Notes: generated from the sequence alone by a model not told the origin. A DNA stretch of 64,000 nt from Pollenia angustigena (GCA_930367215.1 OV884057.1:246724830-246788829), one strand, 5' to 3'; positions 33,389 through 45,068 are shown, numbered from the stretch's first letter. Program-made: numbers and translations.

Positions 33389-34394
33389 CTTTACTTAACT
33401 ATTTTTTTCTTTTCTTTTAGAAATGGTTTTTTTTTTGCATCTTCTACAGAAGCTCATTAAAAGTTAGTAGATTTTTTGATGTCCTTGTTTTTAGCGGAAA
33501 AGGAAGTTCTCCTGTTAAATTCCATGAGAACATAAACACTAATTTATGATGTTTTAGTGTTTCACATGAAAACATCACATGAAAGCATGCAAAAATTTCT
33601 TGATGCACTGGAAACGAGAGACTCGTAAAGAACGTATTTTAAGTTTTACTACATACTTTTAACAGCATCTTGTTAAAACAACGCTCTAAATATTAAACAA
33701 AAACATATTTAAATGAATTGGAAAATTCTTAAAAAATCTACTTTAAACTATTAAAGAAAGGAAGGTGTTTTTTTTTTTTTTTTTTGTTCCTTGTTTTTAA
33801 AAAAGGTACCGGGGCGTTTTTTAAACAAATTTAAAAACGTCTATTACGTTCTATAGTGGTCCGGACGAAACGCCGATACGTTTGGTAGGGGTGGATATGG
33901 GCTACGGATCCAAATGCCTTGTTGGTATTCCCAGAAAAAAGGCCGATTGCATTTCTCGGTTTATGTGTAGTGTATGTGGTGTCTTTGGGATTTAGCGCAA
34001 GAATACCAGTCAAGTATCTAAACAACTTAGTGATATTAAAAAGGCTAGAAAAATCGTAAAAAAGGCACTAATATTTAAACAAAAAGAAAGCACTTCTAAC
34101 GATATAAAAAAAAAACTTTCCTTGTATTCCGAAACGTTATAAAGTTTCCATTTATTTGATGCAAAAATACAAAATTTACTATAAAATATTAAATTTCCAA
34201 ACAATTTAAATAATTTAAGTTAAAACGCGAATACAGAGACACAGCCATCCAATATGGCTTAAAACAACGATTCGACTTAGAACAAATTTTAAGTTACAAT
34301 CATAAGAAAAATAGATAAATATTAAAGAAAATTTTAAAATATTTATTTTTATTTAGCGTATGTATTTAAAATACAGAAAAAATATAAGTATGTA
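33389..34394. other. AT-rich stretch without genes
   Basis: No supportable gene; a long T run lies near 33,771-33,785. Confidence 0.55.
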
Positions 34395-35680
34395 AAGGGT
34401 GGTTAAATTGTAAGGGCCGATGTAAACGCCAAGTTTTTTTCCGAATTTTATTTGACATTTCTCTATTTCAGACTTACTCAATTTGAACCATGGAGAGATA
34501 CACAATCCAACAACGTGTTAAAGTTATCCAGACTTATTATCAAAATGGGCGTTCAAATCAAAATGCATATCGTGCACTTCGTGATTTTTTTGATCAATTT
34601 GATCGTCCAAATGTGCGTACAATCGCAAAAATCGTGGAAAAATTCGAGCAAACCGGGTCTGTAGAAAATGTGAGAACACCTGTGCATGCTCGTACAGCTT
34701 GTACTGCAGGAAATATTGCTGCTGTTCGCGATAGTGTGGCTGAAGAGCCGTCCACCTCAACTCGTCGTCGTGCCCAACAATTGCACCTCTCACGCTCGTC
34801 GTTGATGAACATTATGCATAAAGACTTGCATTTACACGCTTACAAGGTGCAATTGGCTCAAGAACTAAAGCCTCTTGATCATTCCAAACGTCGTGAATGG
34901 GCAGAATGGTGGCAAGAAATGGCAACAGTGGATGATCAATTTTCGAAGAAAATCATCTTCAGTGATGAGGCACATTTTCACCTCAGTTAATTCGTCAATA
35001 AACAGAATTGCCGCATTTGGGCGAATGAGAATCCAAGAGTGATTGTCGAAAAACCAATGCACCCACATAGAGTGACTGTTTGGTGCGGTTTATGGGATGG
35101 CGGCATCATCGGGCCGTATTTTTTCCAAAATGAGGCCGGTCAGGCAGTTACTGTGAATGCTGTTCGCTATCGTGAGATGATAACGAACTTTTTATGGCCC
35201 GAATTGGAAGATATGGATGTGGACGATATGTGGTTTCAGCAGGACGGTGCCACTTGCCACACAGCTAACGAAACAATGGCTCTTTTGCGCAACAAATTCA
35301 ATGGCCGTGTTATCTCACGTAATGGCGATGTCAATTGGCCGCCAACATCATGTGATTTGACAGCGTTGGACTTTTTTCTTTGGGGTTATTTGAAAGAAAA
35401 GGTGTACGTCGATAAGCCAGCAACAATTCAAGAGCTAAAGGATGAGATAATTCGGCACATTAACGGCATAGAACCTCCATTATGCCTCAGGGTCATCGAA
35501 AATTTGGACCATCGGATGGAGGTGTGCCGCCGTGGTCGCGGCGCCCATTTGGCCGATATTTTGTTCCATACATAATTGAGTAATACCAATATATCATAAT
35601 AAAATAAAATTACAATAATTTCCTAAATAGTTTGTGTTTTATTCAAAATCAACATCGGCCCTTGAAATTTAACCACCCTT
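34395..35680 (+). mobile_element. rosa mariner, copy 3, complete 1,286 bp
   Basis: Both TIRs present: AAGGGTGGTTAAA… at the left and …TTTAACCACCCTT at the right, about 28-30 bp including AAGGGCCGATGT. TA duplications lie at 34,393-34,394 and 35,681-35,682. It is the reference copy used to interpret copies 1 and 2. Confidence 0.96.
34490..35575 (+). pseudogene. rosa (DD41D) transposase, full length with one nonsense codon
   Basis: Start ATG 34,490 follows the leader TTTGACATTT…; 361 codons end at TAA 35,573-35,575. N-terminal helix-turn-helix region first (about residues 1-110), then catalytic blocks IFSDEAHFHL, WFQQDGATCH and LTALDFFLWG with 41 residues between the last two aspartates. The only disabling change is at 34,988-34,990: TAA where copy 1 has GGA, directly after HLS. 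Two bases differ there, so it is not a single transition. LTPLD is LTALD here, a second possible weakening. All the rest is open, so the insertion is young. Confidence 0.93.
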
Positions 35681-35691
35681 TATATGTATCA

Positions 35692-37810
35692 ATTTTTTTT
35701 TTTTTTTATAGATAATAAATTTATTTTACAAGTTTAAAGAATTTAGCCAGGATATGACTTCGGGTATTAGGTTCTTGATTTCTTCAGTGTTTCCTGGAAA
35801 TGCCAGGAGTGGGCAATTTCGAATTATGTGGTCGACTGTTTGTAAAGGATGGCAGCATGGACAGCTAGCGTCATTAGCAAGTCCCCTCTTGGTTAGGGAA
35901 TCCATAATTCTGGCAGTAGATGTGCGTAAGCGGTTTAAATTACACCAGGCTTTGCGTGGAAGATGAAAATCGGTGGTCCTATCATCGGTGTTGAATAAGG
36001 GACTGCTTCGTCCCGAGTCGTTCCACTGCGATGACTATGCGGAGTTTAAATCAAAGTTATCGTCACGTAGGTTTTTAGCCAAGAGCAGGGATAGATTTCT
36101 AGATATTAATCTTGCATCGTATTGAGAGGAAAGGTCAGAGTTGAGTGGGATGTGCGGGTTTGTGCTGATCTTGGTGCACTTCCGAAGAAGTGCTTTCTTT
36201 CGTCTAAGGTGGGGGGGGCAGAGGTTTGCTAACATTGGCAGCCAATCGACAGGTGTAGTTTTTAGTGTGCCAGATATTATTCGCATCGTCGTATTAAACT
36301 GCGTGTCTATTCTTTTTACGTGGTGGCTGTTCAACCATATTAGAGCGCCGTATTCGGCAGTCGAGTAGACTAAAGCTATTGCAGAAGTTCGTAGGCAATT
36401 TGCGGAAGCACCAAATCTCGTTCCTGTGAGTTTCTGCATGATGTTATTTCTCGACTTTATTTTCTGGGCGGTTTTATCTAGATGACTTCTATACGTTAAC
36501 GTTCTGTCTAGGGTTATACCAAGATATTTCGGTTAAAAATTGTGTGAAAGGGTTGTACCATTAAAACGTATTGATAGCTTCCAATCAGCATCTCTATGGG
36601 TGAGGTGGAAGCAGCATACTTCGGTCTTCGTAGGACTTGGCTTAAGTCTCCATTTGATGCAGCATGATGCTATTTTAAGTAGGTCGGTTTCTAGAACTCT
36701 CTCTAGATTTTCAAAGCTCTCATCTTGATAAGCAAAAGCCAGGTCGTCGGCAAAATTAAATTTGCGGGATATAGAATTCGGAAGATCGCTGATGTAGAGG
36801 TTAAAGAGAACCGCGGCTAGAACGGAATCCTGTGGTAAGCCATTGTTGAGCTTTCGGGTGGTACTTTAGCTGTCGTTTAGGAATACGTTAAAAAGCCGAT
36901 CGCTGAGCATGTTCGGGATAATGTTGCAAATTCTACTGCATGGGATAACTTTTGTCAGTTTGAGGATGAGGCCCTTTTTCCATACGGTATCATAAGCAGC
37001 TGTAAGGTCTACAAATGTAACTGCTGTTTTTTTACTCTGGTCAAAACCGTTTCCAATGAAATTCGTTAGGGCTAGGATATGGTCAGTGCAACTGCGAGTT
37101 TAAGAGTTTAAGGCAAACTGAAAGTAGGGCGATGGGACGATAACTGGATGGGTCTTCTGGGTTCTTGCCAGGCTTTAGCAGGGCTATGATTTTCGATTTC
37201 TTGAACATGGCAGGAAGGTTTCCGGAGTGTAATATATCTGAGTAGAATCTAGCAAGCCATATCTTAGTGCGGGGTCCACTGTGTTTTATAAACTCAGGGT
37301 AGCTGCAATCTACTCCTGCTGCTGTGCCTTTTTTAATTTTGGATAGCCCTTCGGAAACTTCGATATCCGAGAATGGATAGGAGTAAGAGTCGTTCGGAAA
37401 TGTGTTGCTTCTTAGTACCTTTAGTTCCGAGTTGATCTTTCGTGTAAATGGTTTGTCGGGATCTGCCTTAGATACGCTTATCATGTGACGGGCGATGATG
37501 TTTGGATCGATTTGAGGTCTTCGATTGATGGGAGGGTTGGCTGCTCCTAGCCTTCTGAGCAGACTCCAAGCTTTGCGGCTGGAGTGCTTGAAGTCCATGT
37601 TGGATACGGCGTTGGGCCACTCAGAATTGCTTGCTTTATCCAGGCTGGATATAAGTTCATCAGTGGTTTCCGGGTTTTGGTTGGATCGAAACTCTTCGTA
37701 AAGTCTATCGCTGTCTTCATTCCAGCACGGAATGTATTCTTTTCGGAAACCCCTGGGGATGCACTTTTTAGCTGTGGCAATGACTAGGCAACAATACATT
37801 GGCAACAATC
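35692..37810 (-). pseudogene. 5'-truncated LINE, RT domain with stops
   Basis: Minus-strand non-LTR retrotransposon. 37,083-37,808 carries the EN-RT linker (CIPRGFRKEYIPCWNE) and GTAAGVDCSYPEFIKHSG, LLKPGKNPEDPSSYRPIALL. Further frames show VTFVDLTAAYDTVWKKGL (motif A), NGLPQDSVLAAVLFNLY (usually QGSVLAP, so mutated) and FNFADDLAFAYQ (catalytic ADD). The C-terminal part is 36,035-36,439 (STAEYGALIWLNS…). There are at least one stop and one frameshift. The 3' end is a poly(A), seen as a T run at 35,693-35,707, directly beside rosa copy 3. Clade not certain. Confidence 0.85.
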
Positions 37811-39471
37811 ACGAGACTTTTGATTTTTATTGCACATCGAAAAGAAAGTGAAATGTGTTATCAGCATTGTGCAATACTTTCTATGTTATTCCTATAGGTG
37901 ATGTTCACTATTTTATTGAATGAAAGTTGAGCCATATTTAAATTGAAACAATTGTGCGACTGATTGCATAATATAGGACAAAATGGAAATAATATGCAAT
38001 AATATTGCAAGTGTATGGGCCGCTTTAGGCCATATGATCATCAAAATAGAAACCAGGCATGGGAAATCCACTGCCTTCGGTTCAGACGTGAACACATAAT
38101 TAAAAAAAATGGATTCTTATTAAATTTGTTCTTTAAACTGCACCGTTTTCTCAAACGTACTTAAAAAAAAAAAGTCGATTTTAAACAAATGTACAGGAAA
38201 CGACATTGTTTTTACAGGAACGCACTCAAATTAATTCCATAAAACTTTTCATCAGTTGAACAAAAATCACGAATTAAAAAAAAAACTTTCAATTAATCCC
38301 CATGAAATTTCCTTAACAAGAATAATATCTCGATTTCTTTCAATTAAATTCGAAAAATCCACACAAATTTAAAGACTCTTACGAAATAAAACGAACGAAC
38401 GCGCACACACACACACAAACTGCAACTAATGATGCATCAATAATGTGGCAATTAAAAATGCCAGCAACAGGCTCTTAAAATCGGCTTAAAGTACATTTAA
38501 GTACCACCACTAATATTCCTATGCTGAATGCTTGCTTCTCTCTTCACAGTTCCACATTTAGCTCACCATCATTAAGAGCTTAATATCAATGAACAAGAAT
38601 AAAAAATTAAAAATAAACCAACAATTTCTACTTATTTTTGCGTTTCAACGACTGTGCAGAACATTCAACGTTGCTTAAACGACGTCTTTAAAAGATGAAA
38701 GAACAAAGAAAGCAGCAAAGGAGTAATCAAATAAGCGAAACCCCAGCACCTAAAAAAAATCAAACAGCACATTAAAAATTCCAAAAAAAAAAAAAAAAGG
38801 CTGAGAATGAGAGAGAAGCAGTGAGTAAAAATACGCAGTATTGCAAATATGGCACGTATCACTCATTATTACTTATAATTTACAATTTGTGTAGTTTTCC
38901 TAGAAAGTAATTGATGACTTCGTTCTAAGATGTTGGTTAAAATTAATTAAACAAAACAACGGTCCTTTGAAAAATCAAGTGAAAAGTAAATATGGATGGA
39001 TGCGGCGGCGATAGCAAACTTCAGAGCTACGAGCATAGCGATAGCGTTTCAAAAACATTATAAAATTTCTCTATGCCAGCCTCTAATGTGGGTGTATTGG
39101 TGTGCAATTAAATTAGAAATGTTGTTAACTTACTAAAGTTAATTTTCAATTATTCAAAATGTAATTAATTAGTTAATGATGCTTTTAATAATTTGAAATA
39201 TTTCATCTTCGTAGAGTAAAAATATCTTCTTGTCTTGTTGTGTGTGTCATAATTAAAATAAGGGATGTTTCGAAACAAAATGTTTCCTAAAATGTTTAAT
39301 GAAGTGAAAGTTTTCCAATATTTAATAACGGGTAAATGAAAAAGGTCATTTGTCAAGAACAGAGCCAAGATTTTATTAATGCTTTTGAAAAAGTTGAATT
39401 TTTAAAAGAGTAAAATTGCGGGGTTAACGTTGTAAATCTCCTGTCCTTGCGTTAAGAAAATTTTTAAAACA
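37811..39471. other. AT-rich stretch without genes
   Basis: No supportable gene. A (CA)n microsatellite lies at about 38,402-38,417 and A runs are frequent. Confidence 0.6.
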
Positions 39472-40709
39472 CACAGAAAAACATATCAATGTTAAATTAA
39501 CATTGCGCAATGTTGATAAAAAAGTATAGACATTATTTAAAATTATCATTGTTTCATTAATTAATTTTAAACGAAAAATGTTTAAATAACATTGTTCAAT
39601 ATCGAATCCAAAAAATCCTGTTTTATTTCTTTTGTATAGAAACAATAACAACATTTTGAAAAGAAAAACATAATGTTTTTTATTTTCATGTTTAAAATTT
39701 TTATAAAAAGAAAAGAAATTCCCGTATTATATTTGCTAAAACTATTAAATTAAAAGAACATCAAATTTTCAAAGTAGAATGATGACGAAACCCATATCGG
39801 GCCATTCTGCTGGTGTCTTTTAATTGTGAGTGCTTCTGTGAACGAAGGGGAAAACAAAAAAGTGAAACATGTGTTACAGGAAAATAAATAATTATAGTCT
39901 CTCTCTCTCTCTCTCTCTGGTTCAACGGGTAAGTGTTTACAATGTTTTTTCAATTAACGCTTATGTTGTCTCAGTAGCTTCTTTTCACTGCTATTTCAAA
40001 CTCAAACCAATTCGATTCAACATGAAATTCACGTTGTTTCAACTTGAAATACCTTTCATTCAACGTTATTCGGAGTGTTATTTCAATATGAATGTCATTT
40101 TGCTCTAACTTTAAGGGAATGTTAAGTTAGCTTTAGGGATGAAACGATACGAGTAAATACAAGTACATATTCGATACTTTTATATAAGTACCAAGTATTT
40201 TTGTAATCGATACTTAGCAACCGAGTACCAAGTAGTATCGTTAAAAAAATACTCGGTATCGGTCAAAAGTAATCGTTTCACTTTGGTATTGAAATTAATC
40301 TTAAATTTTTGATTATTTTTCAAAGCTGGAGCAGCAGTAACGGTATCAAGAAACCGTTTGACATGTAAACACTAGGGATGCCAATCACGAATACCGAAAT
40401 CCCGGGATATTTCTAAAAATGTAAGTCCCGAATCCTGGGGTTTGACATAAAATCCCGAGATTTTGGGCTTAGCAAAAATTCAATATTAAATCATATTGGC
40501 CATGAATCTAATTTTTAACTGGTTACAAAAAAAGTCATATAAGTTTATTTTATTAGATTAATACTTGCATATTTATTTGAGATAAAATAAATTAAATTTT
40601 TATAATATGTATTTTATTCGACCTTTACTATTTTAATATATAAATTAAAAATATTCGAGCTTAAGGTCTTATTGTTTTATATAAAAAACTTTATTTTTAT
40701 TTTTCCAAT

Positions 40710-40750
40710 ACCAATATTTCGGCACTTCCTTTGCGTGCATTCTTCAGGGT
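40710..40750 (-). ncRNA. weak hammerhead-like motif
   Basis: On the minus strand CTGAAGA fits the core, GCAC / GTGC can form a four-pair stem II, then CGAAA follows and ACC / GGT can close a three-pair stem I. Unpaired bases between core and stem II make it weak. It may be a Penelope-type remnant or chance. Confidence 0.25.
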
Positions 40751-40862
40751 TTTTTTCTTTTTAACAAAATTAACAATTTTTTAAAAACAAATTTAACAAT
40801 AAAATGACAAAACTAAAAAATGTTTTGTAATTGAATATAAAAGTATTTTTCAATACAAACTA

Positions 40863-41331
40863 CACAGAAAAAATTATTAGTTGTTTTTTATCAATCAAAA
40901 ATATTATTTAAAAAGTATTTACATTTAATTAATGTGGTAATTAAATCCATTATTTTTTTTTGTTGAATGAAAATTAAAAATATAATTTTGATTTAATTAA
41001 CATTTTAGTTGTTTTTAAATAAATTTTGAATTAAAAAATTAATTAAATAACAAAAAATTATTTCGTTTAAAACAAAATAATTCAAACTTGTGAAATTGTT
41101 GTTGGACATTGTCGAAATCAATCAACACATTGTTTGAAACGGCAAAGTTTATGTTAACATTTTTTTAATTAAATTTAAAAATATTATTTATTGATTGATA
41201 TTAATTCTTACAATTTTAGGTAATCAATATAATCATTTTGGTAATAGGTGCAAAATCAACAAATGGGTTGCTTGATTATATGAATTTGGAACAAATGTGG
41301 TGATTAGAGACAATTTTTAATTTTTTCTGTG
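40863..41331. mobile_element. CACAG-end MITE, 469 bp, TSD TA
   Basis: Starts CACAGAAAAAATT and ends AATTTTTTCTGTG, perfect 13-bp TIRs, with TA on each side (40,861-40,862 and 41,332-41,333). Interior AT-rich, non-coding. Confidence 0.85.
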
Positions 41332-41747
41332 TAAATCTATTACAATAAACATAAATTTTTAACTTGCGTTTTAATTTTTATAAATTGAATGTCTACATTT
41401 TCAGTATCTGACTTGAAATTAATTCTCGGGATTGTCGGTTCTCTTATAATTTGTATTATTTCCAACATAAATCTACGTTTGTAATTATTTTCCGTGTTAA
41501 GAACTTTTGTTCTAACATTAACATTAAATTATAATTATATAAATTAATTAGTATTGTGGTTATTTTGTTGAACTATTTATGGTTTTTAATCCAAATTTTT
41601 TAATATTTTTAATTAGGCTTAAGTTCATGAAATTTAATTTTCATTAAATTATTTTTATGAAGAAAGGAATTTTACAACATGAAAATCAATTAAAATTGTT
41701 ATTGATAATCTTTCATTCTTGACGTGGCTCGGGCTCGAACCCTGGCC

Positions 41748-41806
41748 GGCAGGTTACCATGACATGTTTCGATCGCAACCACTCGATCTCCTCAGATGGA
41801 TTTGCC
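41748..41806 (-). ncRNA. canonical hammerhead ribozyme, RZ-B (intact core)
   Basis: All core positions are present: CTGAGGA, stem II GATCG / CGATC with a G-C pair at 10.1/11.1 and loop AGTGGTTG, GAAA, palindromic stem III ACATGT, and C17. Stem I pairs CCAT with ATGG and, past an internal loop, GGCA with TGCC, the extended type-I form typical of natural ribozymes. Predicted cleavage between 41,761 and 41,760 on the minus strand. This copy should self-cleave if transcribed. Confidence 0.92.
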
Positions 41807-42405
41807 GTCTTACACTCGCAGTCATCGACGACTGCTGACGTCACTAGTCAAACATCAATCCTTAAACCAAATTGTATTTTAACATTTGGTAGATCGAAAT
41901 TTGCTTTCCTGAATGATTATCCACTTTAATTGATTTTACATGTTTTTTCCTTTACTTCTGTTTTTTCGTACTTTCGTCAAGAATTTTTCTTGAAGTCCAA
42001 GTACATTTTTTTGTTTTTTTCACTTTGTCTTTCTCTTATTCTGTTGACCTTTTTCAGCACAACTTGAAGGACAAATGTACACATAGAGCTCGTGCCTTAG
42101 CTTTAACAATAATTAGTATTGTGGTTATTTTGTTGAACTATTTATGGTTTTTAATCCAAATTTTTTAATATTTTTAATTAGGCTTAAGTTCATGAAATTT
42201 AATTTTCATTAAATTATTTTTATGAAGAAAGGAAAAAAAAAAAAGAAAAAACCGAAGTAAAGGAAAAAACATGTAAAATCAATTAAAGTGGATAATCATT
42301 CAGGAAAGCAAATTTCGATCTACCAAATGTTAAAATACAATTTGGTTTAAGGATTGATGTTTGACTAGTGACGTCAGCAGTCGTCGATGGCTGCGAGTGT
42401 AAGAC

Positions 42406-42464
42406 GGCAAATCCATCTGAGAAGATCGAGTGGTTGCGATCGAAACATGTCATGGTAACCTGCC
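42406..42464 (+). ncRNA. hammerhead ribozyme, RZ-B, catalytic G8 changed
   Basis: Same fold as the 41.8-kb copy, but the core reads CTGAGAA instead of CTGAGGA, replacing the catalytic G8. Stems II and I, GAAA, ACATGT and C17 are kept. Probably inactive. A B-box GGTTCGAGCC follows at 42,471-42,480. Confidence 0.85.
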
Positions 42465-42751
42465 GGCCAGGGTTCGAGCCCGAGCCACGTCAAGAATGAA
42501 AGATTATCAATAACAATTTTAATTGATCTTCATGTTGTAAAATTCCTTTCTTCATAAAAATAATTTAATGAAAATTAAATTTCATGAACTTAAGCCTAAT
42601 TAAAAATATTAAATAAATTATATAAATTTTAAAAATTATCTTTTATATATGAAATCCCAATCCGTCCCGGGATCCCTTTTTTTGAATTACAAATCCCGAA
42701 TCCCGGTTTTCAAAAAACCTGGTCCTGTTTGGCAACCCTAGTCAACACCTA

Positions 42752-42822
42752 TTAAAGTTGCGCAAAAAACTTGATGTTAAGGTGTGACTCACATTTAACA
42801 TCATGGATTATGGTTGTACCAA
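42752..42822 (-). mobile_element. fragment of the mariner MITE seen at 20.9 kb
   Basis: GCGCAAAAAACTTGATGTTA through ATGGTTGTACCAATCTT aligns with one half of the MITE at 20,925-21,125 (AGATGTGACT / AGGTGTGACT region, inverted terminus). The other half is absent. Confidence 0.65.
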
Positions 42823-42887
42823 TCTTTATTATATATTTATCAATTTAGAAATAAAATGCATATTTACATTTAAAATAAATTCATATA

Positions 42888-43741
42888 CACAGAAAAAAAT
42901 ACCAATGTAAAATTAACATGGAAAAATTTTGATTGAGAATCATAGTAAATTTCAGCAAAGTTATGCCCTTTATTTAAATTTATCATTATTTCATATTAAT
43001 TTTGAATGAAAAATATTAAAATAACCTTAAATTACGTTTATTTAATATTATTCATTGTTAAAAAAATAAAAAAAAAAATATTAAAATAGAAATAAATATG
43101 GATTCAATATTGAATCCATAAAAACCTGTATTATATTAAAATCAAAAGTTTATCTTGTTAAATTTACATGCATACATACTTAAGTATGTACATTTTTTAT
43201 TTTAATTTTTAATATATGTTATAAAAAGAAGACAATTCCCGTATTCTTTTAATTAAAATTATTTAGTTAAATAGTACCTCAAGTTTTCAAAGTAGAATGA
43301 TGACGAAAACCATATCGGACGATTCTGCTGATGCTTCTGTTAACAAAGGAGAATACAAAATAAGTGAAACATGTGTTACAGGGGTAAGTGTTTTGAATTA
43401 TTCTTAAATAAATGCATATGTTGTCTCTGAAGCTTCTTCACACTGTTAAAACACACTCAAACCAATTTGATTCTACATGAAATTCACGTTGTTTCAACTT
43501 GAAATAACTTTCATTCAACGTGATTCCGATTGTTATTTCAATATAAATTACATTTTGCTCTAACTTTACTGCAATGTTAAATTAACATGAATTATAGTTA
43601 TATCAAAAGAAAAAAATGTTGTTCGCAGTTATTGTAAAATCAGGTTGAATTAACATGAAAAACGTATGAAGCAAAATCACCACCGAAAAATTTTAAATCA
43701 ACCTTGTTTTCTACGTTTTTAACTTGATTTTTTTCTGTGTG
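42888..43741. mobile_element. CACAG-end element B1 (uninterrupted copy)
   Basis: Starts CACAGAAAAAAATACCAATG and ends TTGATTTTTTTCTGTGTG. Its whole length aligns with B2 and shows what B2 looked like before the hAT entered. Contains AGTGAAACATGTGTTACAGG shared with B2. TA flanks it if the right end includes the last TG. Confidence 0.78.
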
Positions 43742-44498
43742 TAGTGACATTGTTGATTTCTGGAATAAAAGGTGAATGAAGGTTGTTAACCTGAACGTTC
43801 TTTAAAATTTTGTTTCCTAAGATAAAAAAAAGATTTTTCGAAAGGAAATTGGTACTAGGTGGTAACTAAAAGTGGTCTCAATCTTTACACTTATCGTTTT
43901 GCACAAAAATTCTAATAGGTCGTATTTCTTATTTTATTGTTTAGTACTAAAACACTAATAAGAAAGTTTTTAAATGCTGCTTTCTATTCTTTTATCATAC
44001 AAACCGATACAAGTACCGATACAAGTAACTTAGTATCGATACTTTTTTGTCGATACTAAGTAGGTATCGATACTTTACGAGCGATACCATATCGAGTAAA
44101 AGTATCGATACCTTAGAGGTATCGTTTCATTCCTAGTTAGCATGAATCAAAGTTATAGAAAATCATGTTGTTCACAAGTAATTGTGAAATCATGTTAAAT
44201 TACCATGAAGTTACTATATAACCAAAATTACTACCGAAAAATGTAAAATCAACCTTGTTTTCGAGGATTTTACATTGATTTTTTTTCAGTGTGTATAAAT
44301 TTTATTTTGTTTTCAAAAAATTTATGAAAACTTTTTTTTTCGAAGAAAAAACTCTTAACCCTTATACGGTTTTCGGATGAAATTAGACCGAGTTTACGTT
44401 TCAAAATTAAATATTTCTTAAACATTATGCTAAATGAAATGTTTTTCTGGTTTTTTTTAATTGACATTTCGCATTAATAACAAGAAGGTTTCATTTTG

Positions 44499-44641
44499 TA
44501 TATCTAAACGTTACAAAATTATTTGAAGAATTACAAAAAGTCCCTCGGGTGAAATTTCACCCATTTATAAAACGTGTAAGTATTAACAACATCCGATTCA
44601 ATTTTATGGATGATTTTAGTTAATTGTTTTCTTATTATATA
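44499..44641 (+). repeat. 143-bp direct repeat S, left copy
   Basis: Starts TATATCTAAACGTTACAAAA, contains AAATTTCACCCATTTATAAA and ends TTGTTTTCTTATTATATA. The same unit occurs at 57,027-57,170, directly on the other side of the mariner. Confidence 0.9.
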
Positions 44642-44745
44642 TCGGGTGATTTTTTAAGAGCTATAGGAAAGTTTAAAAAAAAACACATAAAATTCAGAAA
44701 AATGCATGAAATCTTTATTTGAATCGATAGTACGGTCCATATAAT

Positions 44746-45068
44746 TTAATGTTTGAAGATTATTTCATGCAAATGTTGACTGTGACTACGCCTCAAATGG
44801 TCCATCCGCTTAGTCCAATTTTGGCATACTCTTTCCAACATTTCGGCCGGTATCTCATGAATAAATGCTTCAATGTTGTCTTCTAATGCGTCAATTGAAG
44901 CGGGCATGTGTGTATAGACATGAGCTTTAACATAGCCCCACGAAAAATAGTCTAAAGGCGTTAAATCGCACGATCTAGGCGGCCAATTGACCGGTCCCAA
45001 ACGTGAAATAAAATGTTCACCGAACTCGCCTCTCAACAAGTCCATTGTTAAGCGTGCTGTGTGGCATG
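44746..45068 (-). pseudogene. mariner M transposase, C-terminal fragment
   Basis: TCHTARLTMDLLRGEFGEHF and CDLTPLDYFSWGYVK correspond to the second and third catalytic blocks of the DD41D family. The second catalytic aspartate itself (expected just before TCHTA) is lost, because the LINE poly(A) abuts here: its A run is translated as lysines. Ends at HEIIFKH. The N-terminal half lies about 11.5 kb away. Confidence 0.88.

Larger units (their letters stand above)
41548..42610. mobile_element. RZ-B hammerhead element, inverted (head-to-head) arrangement
   Basis: A full monomer on the minus strand (42,111 down to 41,548) is preceded by the tail of another in the same orientation (about 42,234-42,112; GTATTGTGGTTATTTTG occurs at both 41,553 and 42,116). 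From about 42,235 the orientation flips to plus and a second hammerhead/B-box head follows, ending near 42,610. The two long arms can fold on each other. Penelope-like elements also show such mixed tandem and inverted ends, so that origin remains possible. Confidence 0.8.
40373..42740. mobile_element. second hAT, nested in the first
   Basis: Left end TAGGGATGCCAATCACG, right end TTTGGCAACCCTA. TSD GTAAACAC (40,365-40,372) against GTCAACAC (42,741-42,748). Both ends carry AAATCCCG / CGGGAT words. It contains a CACAG MITE and an inverted pair of RZ-B. Confidence 0.85.
40134..44135. mobile_element. hAT element with internal nested elements
   Basis: TIRs TAGGGATGAAACGATAC and GTATCGTTTCATTCCTA. 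TSD GTTAGCTT (40,126-40,133) against GTTAGCAT (44,136-44,143), one mismatch; the B1 paralogue shows the uninterrupted site. The subterminal regions repeat GTATCGATAC-like words. The interior is another hAT (40,373-42,740) and CACAG element B1. No transposase left. Confidence 0.88.
39472..44293. mobile_element. CACAG-end element B2, split by a 4-kb hAT
   Basis: Left end CACAGAAAAACATATCAATG at 39,472; right end …TTGATTTTTTTTCAGTGTG near 44,293. The left part matches B1 (42,888-43,741) up to about 40,125 and the right part from about 44,136 continues the same alignment; the gap is the hAT at 40,134-44,135. It carries a (TC)n run at 39,900-39,919. No coding capacity. TSD not clear at this copy. 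Confidence 0.75.
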
